From NCBI RefSeq assembly GCF_023159225.1, contig NW_025959328.1, positions 1 through 64,000 of the forward strand: a stretch of DNA of 64,000 nt. Direction: 5' to 3'. Shown here piece by piece: positions 33,938 to 42,716 of this stretch; positions within the stretch are counted from its first letter, which is position 1, and every line of letters starts with the position of its first letter. Position numbers and translations under genes: made by a program. The notes under the pieces are model-generated. The model was not told where the DNA came from, made no database searches, and saw only the letters and a list, made by a program, of their open reading frames with translations. Source of the DNA: Perognathus longimembris pacificus. Its lineage: Eukaryota > Chordata > Mammalia > Rodentia > Heteromyidae.

Positions 33938-34729
33938 GCTAGTCAAAGCCGAAGTCATAATAGCCCAATAGCTATGCCCTTATGAACACTTAAGATGATG
34001 CTAAGTGAAATGAGCTCCATGTTATGGAAACAAGTGGTATATCATTATTGTAATTATTTTCAACATGCGATATGAATCCGTACCCTTTTTATTTTCTCTC
34101 GTATTCCCTTCCTGTGGTTTTACCCCCACTATCACTGTATCTCATCTGAGCACCCTGGATACTGTATATACGTGTATTAGAGCTAGGGAAGAGAAAGTAA
34201 ATATCAAAATCAATAGACAAAGGATAAAAATACAAACAACTCCAAACACAATACTCACAAAACCATTTGGTGTAAACCAACCATACAACTCGTGGGTGGA
34301 AGGGGATGCAGGAGGGAAGAGGTAGGCATGTGGAGGGGAGGAGGAGTTAACATGTTGGACAAGAAATGTACTCACTGCATTATATATGAAATTGTAACCC
34401 CTCTGTACTTCACTTTGACAATAAAGGAGAAAAAAGACAATAAATATTTTTGAAAGATTCTGAAACACCTAACATTTTTTAGAGTTATGACATATAATGC
34501 TTAAGATTCTCATGTTAAAAACTAACATTTAGAATCAACACTCTCTTTCTCTGGCAATAGGAAAACTACCAACACATACACTGTTTGTGAATAAAGGTAA
34601 ACATTTCCCTCAAAGAACTGCTAATCACCATACATTTCCTTTCTTCATTCCTGTTATTTACTTCAGCCATTCTCTGGCCATAATCTGAGTGAAACCAGCC
34701 AAAAGGTACAGACACTGAGGCAGGTAGGG
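33916..34729 (+). repeat. Copied 814-bp segment (from 10820-11633)
   Basis: Same strand and order as the source; contains the L1 3' UTR end and 300 bp of unique DNA. It starts at a TTGG shared with block A's end and stops at gtaggg, directly before gctgggagaagg, the start of the second last-exon copy. Confidence 0.93.
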
Positions 34730-34730
34730 C

Positions 34731-34877
34731 TGGGAGAAGGAGGAGGAGGAGGAGGAGGAGGAGGAGGAGGAGGAGGAGGAGGAGGAGGAGGAGGAGGAGG
34801 AGGAGGAGGAGGAGGAGGTGGAGGAGGAGGCGGAGCCATGGCCCATGGTGGAGCTGAGCCTGCAACCTGGGCCCTGA
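34731..34877 (+). pseudogene. CSF2RA: CSF2RA-like last exon, copy 2
   Basis: Frame W-E-K, then 29 GAG codons interrupted by one GTG, then EAEPWPMVELSLQPGP and TGA at 34875-34877. The same C-terminus as copy 1 with a much longer Glu run. It lacks the upstream acceptor because the copied L1 segment is joined at the Trp codon. Confidence 0.68.
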
Positions 34878-34936
34878 TCATGGCGCCGCCCGGGTCACCC
34901 CAGCCCCCCCCCCCCGCATGCACACACGTACCCAGG

Positions 34937-35371
34937 GTTAGGGTACTGAGTCCTCCTGCGTGGGTGCTGGGTGCTCAGTCCTCCCCCGGCATCTCCACAC
35001 AAGATTCTGGGTGCTCAGTCCCCCCTGGCGTCTCCACACAAGGTGCTGGGTGCTCAGTCTTCCTTTGTTAGTGCTGGGTGCTCAGTCCTCCCCCGGTGTC
35101 TGCATATGAGGTGCTGGGTGCTCAGTCCTCCCGTGCCTCCACACAAAGTGCTGGGTGCTCAGTCTTCTCATGTGGGTGCTGGGCAGTTAGTCCTGTGTCC
35201 CACACGAGGGCCTGCATGCTCAGTCCTCCTCCCATGAATCCACAGGAGGCGCTGGGCGCTCAGTTCTCCTCCCGTTCCTCCACACGAGGTGCTGGGTGCT
35301 CAGTCCTCCTGTGTGTGTGCTAGGCGCTCAGTCCTCCTCCCGTGCCTCCGTGAGGGGTGCTGGGTGCTTGG
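34937..35371 (+). repeat. Minisatellite block B
   Basis: Second copy of block A; differences include catatg for catacg and gcatgctcag for gggtgctcag. Confidence 0.93.
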
Positions 35372-35429
35372 TCACTTTGTGGCCGCAGGGCCTGGCTCAC
35401 TGTCTGTCGCTTCGGCTGTCCACAGGGGA

Positions 35430-36235
35430 AGGGAGAGACGGACAGACGGGTGGACACAGAGACAGGGAGGGAGACACACAGACAGGAACAGGCACTAACA
35501 CAGACAGACAAACAGACAGACAGACGGTTAGACCGGCTGTGGGACAGTCAGGCAGCTAGAGAGACACAGACAGATGGACAGGGAGATAGACAGACAGGGA
35601 GACAGACAGACAGACAGACAAGGAGACAGTCGGATGGACGGACAGATGGAAAGACAGACAGGGAGACGGACAAATGGACAGACAGACATAGATGGACGGA
35701 TGGACAGGGAGACTGACAGACGGACAGATGGACAGACAGATGGACGAAAAGACACAGATGGAAAGACAGAGACACAGACGGACGAACAGGGAGGACAGAT
35801 GGACAAATAGGGAGACAGGGAGAGAGACAGATGGACAGACAGACGGACAGACAGACAGACGGACACACAGACGGACACACAAGCAGTGTGACAGACACAG
35901 AGACAGTCGGACGGCAGACAGACGGATGGACAGACAGACGGACAGATGGACGAACAGGGAGACAGATGGACAGACAGACATGCAGCGAGAGACAGATGGA
36001 CAGACAGATGGGCAGATGGACAGACAGACAAGGAGACAGACGGATGGACGGACAGACAGGGACCAATGAACGTAGACAGATGGACGGACGCACAGAGCGA
36101 CAGGCGCACAGGGTCCCAGGCCTGGGGACAGACAGACGGACAGACGGATGGGCAGGGAAACCGAGGCAGACAGACAGACGGGTGGACACAGGGACAACTG
36201 AGAGAGAGACGGACAGACGGACACACGGACAGGCA
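35430..36235 (+). repeat. (ACAG)n-rich tetranucleotide array, second block
   Basis: ~800 bp of degenerate cagacagacggacagatgga repeats. All frames are stop-poor, which explains long spurious open frames on both strands here. Confidence 0.96.
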
Positions 36236-36289
36236 AGGGGCCTAGGGGAGGGCGGGGAGGAGGGGGACTGGGGCTCGAATCCCGGCCCG

Positions 36290-37795
36290 GCACCCAGCCA
36301 CCCGGCACCCAGCTACTCAGCACCCAGCACCCATTACCCAGCCACCCAGGTTCTCAGCCCTCAGCACCCAGGTACTCAGCACCCCAACCCCCAGTACCCA
36401 GCCAGCACTCACCTACTCAGCACCCAGTACTGAGCACCCAGGTACTCAACCCTCAGTGCCCTCAGCACCCAGCGAACCAGTACCCAGCACCCAGCCACCC
36501 ACTACCCAGCTACCCAGCAACCAGCCACCCACACAGCTACCCAGCTACCAAGTACCCAGCCACCCAGCACCTAACCCCCCAGCACCCAGTACCAACACCC
36601 AGCCAATCAGCATCCAGTCCCCAGCTACTCAGCACCCAGCCACCCAGCACCCAGTACCCAGCATCCCAGCCAGCCAGTACCCAGCTACCCAGTACCCAGC
36701 ACCCAGCCACCCAGCACCCAGCTACTCAGCACCCAGATGCCAGCCTTCAGCATGCAGCTACTCAGCACCTAGCCCCCATTACCCATCATGCAACTACTAA
36801 GCACCCAACCAGTACCCAGCACCCAGCGACTCAGTACCTAGCCACCCAGCACCCAGTCCCCAGCACCCAGCTATTCACCACCCAGGTACCCAGCACCAAG
36901 TACCCAGCAACCCAGCACTCAGCTACTCAGCACCCAGTATCCAGTTATTTGGACCTCAGCATCCAGCTAGTCAGCACCCAGCCACCCAGCTACTCAACCC
37001 AGTACCTAGCACCCAGCCGCCAACCACCCAGCACCCAGTACCTAGTACCTAGCCAATCAGCGTCCAGTACCCAGCTACTCAGCACCCAGCCACTCAGCTA
37101 CCCAGCTACCCAGCACCTAATCCAGCACATAGTACCCAGCCAACCAGTACCCAGCACCAGGACACAACCACTCAGCACCCATCACCCAGTACCCAGCACC
37201 CAGCCAACCAGCCCCCAGCACCCAGCTACTCAGCACCCAGACACCCAGCACCCAGTACCCAGCTACTCAGCACCCAGCCACCCAGCTACCCAGCTATCCA
37301 GCACCTAATCCAGCACCTAGTACCCAGCCACCCAGCACCAGGACACAACCACTCAGCACCCATCACCCAGTACCCAGCACCCAGCCAACCAGCCCCCAGC
37401 ACCCAGCTACTCAGCACCCAGACACCCAGCACCCAGTACCCAGCTACCCAGCACCCAGTACCCAGCACCCAGAACCCAGCCACCCAGCTAGCCAGCAGCC
37501 AGTACCCAGCTACTGAGCACCCAGTTCCCAGAACCCTGCTACTCAGACCCCAGGCACCTAGTACCTAGCACCCAGCACCCATCTAACCAGTACCCAGCAC
37601 CCAACTACTCAGACCACACCATCCAGCTACTCAACACCCAGCTACCAAGCACCCAGTCACCCAGCACCCAACCACCCAGCACCCAGTACCTAGCACCCAG
37701 ACACCCAGTAACCAGCCCCTAGCCACCCAGCACCCAGTACCCAGCACCCAGCTACCTAGTATTTAGCACTCAGCACCCAGAACCCCCAGCTTGCA
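36290..37795 (+). repeat. ~1.5-kb minisatellite (cagcacccagctactcagca)
   Basis: Built from 5-bp steps (CAGCA, CCCAG, CTACT, CTACC, TACCC). The top strand is nearly free of G outside CAG. A 181-bp higher-order repeat is visible: the aggacacaaccactc box occurs at 37159 and 37340 with matching flanks. Confidence 0.95.
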
Positions 37796-38252
37796 AATTG
37801 CACACCCGTGTATCATTTTACCCTGTTTTGACTCCACTGCCTCTGTCCCGCCTGTCCGCTCTGCCCCACCCAGCCCCCCATCCATCGCCCGTCCTGCCCT
37901 GGCCTGAGCCTTCCAGTGCCCCAAGCAGAAACAACAGGAAACCGCCAGGGTGGGGCGGGGCTGGCCAAGGAAAGCAAAGATTTATCATTTCAACTTCACA
38001 TCTGAGTAGTTCATTAAGAATGGGTAGCCATTTGACAGGCAGATACCAATGGGGAAGATTCCAGGAAGAAGAGACAGAGACAGGAACACAGGAAGAGAAC
38101 AACTCTCTAGAAACCAGGAATTCCTGCTGCTGAATGCCATTAGCATTGTGAAAATTAAAAAGAAGCTGGGGTCAATTTGGGCTCCTTCCATAAGGCAGTG
38201 GAGAAGAGGTATTTAAGCATAAGACATACATTTTAGAAGTGTCCCAATGTAC
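37796..38252. other. Unique DNA
   Basis: The GC-rich first 180 bp changes to AT-rich near 37975. No gene recognised. Confidence 0.45.
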
Positions 38253-38458
38253 AGGGTGCTGGTGGCTCATGCCTGTCTGTCATCCTAGCTACTCAGAAGG
38301 CTGACCTTTGAGGATCATGGTTGAATGCCAGTGAAGACAAGAATGTCTGTTAAAGAGTCTCATCTCCAATTAACTACAAAAAAAACAAAAACAAAAACCT
38401 GGAAGAGGCACTGTGGCTCAAAGAGACAGAGGACTAGCCTTGAAAGGAAAGGAAGAAG

Positions 38459-38648
38459 GGCTGGGAATATGGCCTAGTGGTAGAGTGCTTGCCTTGTATA
38501 CATGAAGCCATGGGTTCAATTCCTCACCACCACATATAGCAAAAAGCAAGAAGTGGAGCAATGGCTCAAGTGGTAGTGTACTAGCCTTGAGCAAAACAAA
38601 AACAAAAGCCTGGGACAGTGCTCAGGACCTGAGTCCAGGACTGGCAAT
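38459..38648 (+). mobile_element. IDL-Geo dimeric SINE (nested)
   Basis: gggctgggaatatggcctag, then ggttcaattcctcaccacca (B-box-like), then the Geo half to gagtccaggactggc. Confidence 0.9.
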
Positions 38649-38770
38649 GAAGGAAGGAAGGAAGGAAGGAAGGAAGGAAGGAAGGAAGGAAGGAAGGAAG
38701 GAAGGAAGGAAGGAAGGAAGGAAGGAAGGAAGGAAAGAAAAGAAAGAGAGGAAGAAAGAAAGAGAGAAAG
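38649..38770 (+). repeat. (AAGG)n microsatellite in a SINE tail
   Basis: About 21 AAGG units, then impure GAAA/GAGA. Grown from the tail of the nested SINE. Confidence 0.97.
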
Positions 38771-38836
38771 GAACATAGTGAGTGAACTCAGGGTCAGCAC
38801 CTGCGTTCATGCCCCACAAACAATAACAACAACAAA

Positions 38837-39331
38837 GAATCCACAAAATGCTAGTTTTCCAATAAAAGATTAAAAATTTGTTAGAAATATGTTGCTAACT
38901 TATTAAAAAAAGACCCTAACACTTCAATTTTTAAATTTAGCTCAAATGAGCAAAGCATCAGGCAGAACTTCATATGGTCCTATTTAAAAGGATCACATTG
39001 GCACTGAACTACATTGAGCTCCTACATCATCATCAGTATAGAGAAAATGAGTCTAACCTTACATTTCTTGTTTTTCAGAAAATGGAAAATGCTGAACTCT
39101 CATATAATTATTACTTCTAAATAGGCATAATTAGTTGGTTGAGAGCAATCATGATAGACCTAGTAGTTTTCAATGTTATCAAAAGTTCTAAAGGCCATCT
39201 TTGATCAGGAATCTTATTTTAGAATAATCCTCACAGCTACCATGTGCCAGCAAAAAACTCAGCCTTATAATTAGAAAGACACCATCACCTCCACTTGGAG
39301 TAGCCAGCAGCCTCTCAATGTGTTTTCCTTT
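38837..39331. other. Unique AT-rich DNA
   Basis: Nothing recognised. Confidence 0.45.
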
Positions 39332-39480
39332 TTTTTAAAAAAAAATATATATAATTACTTATTTATTGTCAAAGTGATATACAGAGGGGTCACAGATCCA
39401 TACATTAAGCCATGTTTTCTTATACGCAAATTATGATTTCAATACATACCCGATCTAATATTCAGGATGTTTTAGGAATG
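39332..39480 (-). mobile_element. L1 3' end fragment
   Basis: tttattgtcaaagtgatata followed by cagaggggt is the reverse complement of the L1 terminus at 10700-10735; an A/T-rich stretch at the left is its poly(A) side. Confidence 0.82.
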
Positions 39481-39842
39481 AAATGAGATAATTAATGTAA
39501 GATCAATTACCAACAATTTTTAGAAAGCCGAGCTGTATGAAAGCTCACACCTCATTGTTGGATCCTCAGAATTCATAGCATCTAGGACCATGCAACTCAT
39601 TGTGTTTTACATCACACTTCTTCATATACATATGGGACCATCATATTATATTTTATTGTCCTTTCAAGGGTTCTACTCATTTATTTTTTTAAAGAAAATC
39701 TCAATACCAAAATATGCACTCTAGTTCTCTAATTCTCTAAGAATAATGTAGTTTGCTGCATACAAACTACTGTCATTATGTATTTCTAAGCCATGTACAT
39801 TGAACATAACAAAATGTGTTAAAATTAAAACACATGATTTAG
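39481..39842. other. Unique AT-rich DNA
   Basis: Nothing recognised. Confidence 0.45.
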
Positions 39843-40055
39843 CCAGGCACCTGGGGCTCATACCGGTAAACCTGGATACTCAGCAAGCTGAGATGCAGAG
39901 GGTCAGGGTTCAAAGCCAGCCCATTCAGTAAAGACTCCATCTCCAATTAACCAGTGAAATGCTGGGCTAGATGTGTAAGTGGCAGAATACCAGCTGAGTG
40001 GGCATACATGCCAGGATGAAGCCTTGAATTCAAACCTTGTTACTACAGGTGGTGG
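39843..40055 (+). mobile_element. SINE, 7SL-like left half plus Geo-like right half
   Basis: agccaggcacctggggctca, tctccaattaaccagtgaaa, and a diverged right half ending in cttgaattcaaaccttgtta. Confidence 0.78.
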
Positions 40056-40152
40056 GAGAGGAGAGGAGAGAAAAGGGGAGGACAGGGGAGAGGAGTGGAG
40101 GGGAGGAGAGGGGAAGGGAGGGGAGGACAGGAGAGGAGAGGAGAGGAGAGAG
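40056..40152 (+). repeat. (GGAGA)n-like purine microsatellite
   Basis: ~95 bp of gagaggagag and ggggag variants expanded from the preceding SINE tail. Confidence 0.93.
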
Positions 40153-40451
40153 AGCACAATACATGGTTTAATAAGATTCTAATAGTTCAATACCTATTTT
40201 TGTAGCTTTAGACTGGTTTACAGAAGGAAAAGATATTTCACAAGTGAATGAACGATTATGGAAAGCAAATTGCTGTCTTCCACATAATAAACACATAAAC
40301 AATCTTCCAAGTAATGTTTTACATCTACATAACTGATTAACTAGAAAATATGCCAAAATACTTGAATTAGGAAAAGCAGTTCATCACTTAAAATATTGTA
40401 ATTTATCTTTACAATCAGTTTGTAAAAACAACAACAACAAAAACAAAAAAG
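40153..40451. other. Unique AT-rich DNA
   Basis: Nothing recognised; ends in an (AAC)n run. Confidence 0.45.
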
Positions 40452-40680
40452 TAGCTGCTAAGTGCCAGTGGCTCTCACCTGTAATCCTAACTTCTCAGAA
40501 GCTTATGAGCTGAGACTCACAGCTCAAATCCATCCAGGCAGGAAAGTCTATGAGACTCATCTCCAAATAACTACCAAAAAAAGCTGGAAGTGGACCTGTG
40601 GTTCAAATGATAGTCTGCTAGCCTTCAGCACAAGAACAGCACCCAAGCCCTGAGTTCAAGCCTCAGGACTGGCATAATGA
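40452..40680 (+). mobile_element. SINE, 7SL-like left half plus Geo-like right half
   Basis: gccagtggctctcacctgta, caaataactaccaaaaaaag linker, ccctgagttcaagcctcagg end. Confidence 0.85.
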
Positions 40681-40706
40681 ACAATCATAAATAGACCCAA
40701 CATATT

Positions 40707-40893
40707 CGACTAGCAATGTGGCTTAGCGGCAGAGTGCTCACCTAGCATGCATGAAGCCCTGGGTTCCATTCCTCCCCACCACATAAACAGAAAAAGGTGG
40801 AAGAAGTGCTGTGTGTGTGTGTGTGAATAAAAGCAGCTCAGGGACAGTGCTCAAGCCCTGAGTTCAAGCCTCAGAACTGGCAAAATAAAAACA
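40707..40893 (+). mobile_element. IDL-Geo dimeric SINE with internal (GT)n
   Basis: The ID-like left half (ggcttagcggcagagtgctc, ccctgggttccattcc) is joined to a Geo half in which a (GT)9 run replaces the centre. Confidence 0.82.
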
Positions 40894-40943
40894 ACATTAA
40901 ATTAAGTATATAACCCTCCTGGTAATACTAATGAGAAATCATT

Positions 40944-40980
40944 AGTCCAAGGCCCAGGACTGGCCAAAAAAAAAAAAGAA
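40944..40980 (+). mobile_element. Geo SINE 3' end fragment
   Basis: gtccaaggcccaggactggc followed by an A-run; a strongly 5'-truncated copy. Confidence 0.75.
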
Positions 40981-41139
40981 CCTAAATGCTTACATACAGT
41001 ACTTAGAAATTTTCTAAGCACTATCTGCTGTGTATCTGTTTTCTAATACTGTACAGTAATATGGTAATGCTATCATGACATTATAGCTGATTAATATACT
41101 CTATGAAGTTTTTAGTAAGTGCCACCACAGTAACAGCAG
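40981..41139. other. Unique AT-rich DNA
   Basis: Nothing recognised. Confidence 0.4.
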
Positions 41140-41738
41140 CTAACTGAGTATTACCACAAGTAATTGAGACCATGAGTGACAGGTGGTTGAACTTCTCTTT
41201 GTGTTTAAAAAACAAAATGAGTTTTCACACAAAAGGAGAAGGGACGGACTCACGGGAGGGGCCCAGAGAAGGTGATATCTACCAACTTTTTCGAAGTGAC
41301 TATGTAAGGAATTAAAAACATAGTCCTCTACTTTGAGAATTGTACTCAAGTCAAAAGTCCCTTCTGGTGGCCACCCATCTTGAAAGTGAGCCACTCAGAA
41401 GAGCAGAGAGTCACCCACTTTCGTTTCTTGATCTCTACACTATTATTGTGAGTAACTTCCTTCCAGTGGGCTAAAGTCAAGTCCACGGGAGTGGAAGGGA
41501 CGTTGCCCATGCCTATCAGTCTCGTCAGTTGTGCAGTCCACAAAATAACAAGAGGTAAAACAATTCCAATAAAACAGAAGAAACAATACACACAGGCCTG
41601 ATATTTAAAAGACTTACAAAATGGAGATCTCCTAAGCTGATCCGCTGGCTCCTGTGAAGAAGCAAAAGTAGCAGACCCAAGATCAAGGTGGGCAGGTTGA
41701 GCCTCCGTTAGGAGGCCCTCCTGGTCAGTTCCTGCCAA
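41140..41738 (-). pseudogene. gag: Gammaretrovirus-like ERV gag N-terminal fragment
   Basis: On the minus strand, the ATG at 41510 opens a frame beginning MGNVPSTPVDLTLAHWKE, then VEIKKRKWVTLCSSEW, which is a gammaretroviral matrix N-terminus including a Gly2 myristoylation site. The frame shifts near 41380 and continues in another frame with GWPPEGTFDLSTILKV. The frame is open 76 codons upstream of that ATG, to 41738, with a hydrophobic segment CVYCFFCFIGIVLPLVILW (residues ~49-67), the layout of a glycosylated-Gag leader. Only matrix is present; capsid, pol and LTR are absent. It ends 26 bp from the satellite edge. Confidence 0.82.
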
Positions 41739-41763
41739 AAAGCGAACTGACTTGCACCATACA

Positions 41764-42716
41764 AGAAAGGCGAGGTTGGAAGATCACGATGGGCACCCCA
41801 CCACCTTGGGACCAAGAGAAGGAAGAAGAGGCAAGGGATTCTGGCACACAGGCCTTCCCCGCTCTCTGCTTGCAGCTCCATGCTTCTTGGTGTAGACCTG
41901 AGCGGTAATGAATGCCTTCCCAGGTTGGGGCACTACTGGGGGCCTAATCCTGTGGTCCTGTTGCATTCCCATTTCTCCCTTGATTTCTTTCCCCCAAAGT
42001 TTGTTGCTACCCAGGTCACCCAAGCTGCATGGTTGAGGGAACAGGATACTGGTGAGGACAGCAGCGGGAGACACAAGTGCCAATGGACTGGCCAGTAAGC
42101 AGCGCTGGGCTCCTTAGCCACGCCCACCACAAGAATATCACCCTTGACTTGAGCAAGTAGGACAGTCCCCTGAAACCCTTTAGCACCTTCCAAGCCACTG
42201 TGTACTGGGTGCTCTCGAATGTGCATATGTGTGCCCGTGCTTGCTTACATTCGTGTGTGTTTGTTCCTGATGCTGTACATGGGTGTGCTTACTAAGCCAA
42301 AGTCTGTGTATGTGTAAATAGGTATGTGGATGTAGATCCAGGAGGACCCGGCACAGTGTGTTATGAGTGAGCATGTGGAGGTGGCGGGAAGGGAGAAAGA
42401 GAAAGAGAGAGAGAGAGTCATCTCGCCTATGAGGAATTCTTTGTTCATGTGCGGTTGTTTGAGTGTGTCATGTATGAGGTTGGACATAGGGAGTTCCAAT
42501 TGTGTGCATGTTTACTTGCTTATTTGAAGTTCCCAGACACCAATCATTTGGCAAAGTCTCCCCTTTTGTGCTGTCCTCTGCACAAAGGTCTCCGGACTTG
42601 AGGCCCAGGATACCTAGCTGCCTTTGCTCTTGGAGATCTGCATGACAATTACAATGACGCCTATGAATACTGGTGCTGGGTGCTAGTGTGCCTTGGTCGA
42701 GGCAGGGAAGGGTCAG
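41764..42716 (+). repeat. Diverged macrosatellite edge fragment
   Basis: Homologous to positions ~1480-2416 of unit U1 but clearly more diverged than the other units (for example tacatggg where others have tacagg or tacaag, plus small indels such as aagatcacgat near 41780). Divergent units at an array margin are expected, because homogenisation by unequal exchange weakens there. Confidence 0.9.

Larger units (their letters stand above)
28602..34877 (+). pseudogene. CSF2RA: CSF2RA-like receptor pseudogene with duplicated last exon
   Basis: CSF2RA is the ligand-binding alpha chain of the GM-CSF receptor. At least seven segments align in order with it: extracellular exons FDSRSHRLSLHC, QCSCEFWDIL, ALNCSWALGPQAP, LQVGCILPDLAGL, NVSIACGPRGW, IQAREARTLT-stop-GS-stop-S (the WSXWS box), and cytoplasmic RLLSARVPCVSDKLT, then an acidic last exon. 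Stops are TAG 29314-29316, TGA 30648-30650, and TAG 31355-31357 and 31364-31366; the last two replace both Trp of WSXWS. Two one-base shifts (in 29969-30140 and 31230-31355) add to this. IL3RA is a close paralogue but lacks the VEFG and SDKL matches. Introns are filled with minisatellites. It cannot encode a functional receptor. Confidence 0.87.
33316..35371 (+). repeat. Tandem duplication (offset 1,474 bp) of last exon plus block A, with 836 bp between copies
   Basis: 33316-33893 and ~34733-35371 match, apart from different GAG-run lengths and about nine substitutions. Between the copies lie 22 bp of stutter and 814 bp copied from 10820-11633. After gtgcttgg copy B continues into tcactttgtgg, presumably the original flank, while copy A jumps to the foreign segment. 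Confidence 0.9.
38253..38836 (+). mobile_element. 7SL-Geo SINE interrupted by a later IDL-Geo SINE
   Basis: 38253-38458 is the 5' part (gctggtggctcatgcctgtc, caattaactac linker, ggcactgtggctcaaag). 38780-38836 (agtgaactcagggtcagcac and an A-rich tail) looks like its missing 3' end. Between them are an IDL-Geo SINE and a tetranucleotide run. Confidence 0.72.

Noticed and set aside
33400..35000. Telomere-like repeats at gggttagggtactg
   Set aside because: Only a single ttaggg occurs in each copy; no tandem array.
35528..36323. Overlapping 200-255-codon frames on both strands
   Set aside because: All three frames are open on the same (ACAG)n array, so they carry no coding signal.
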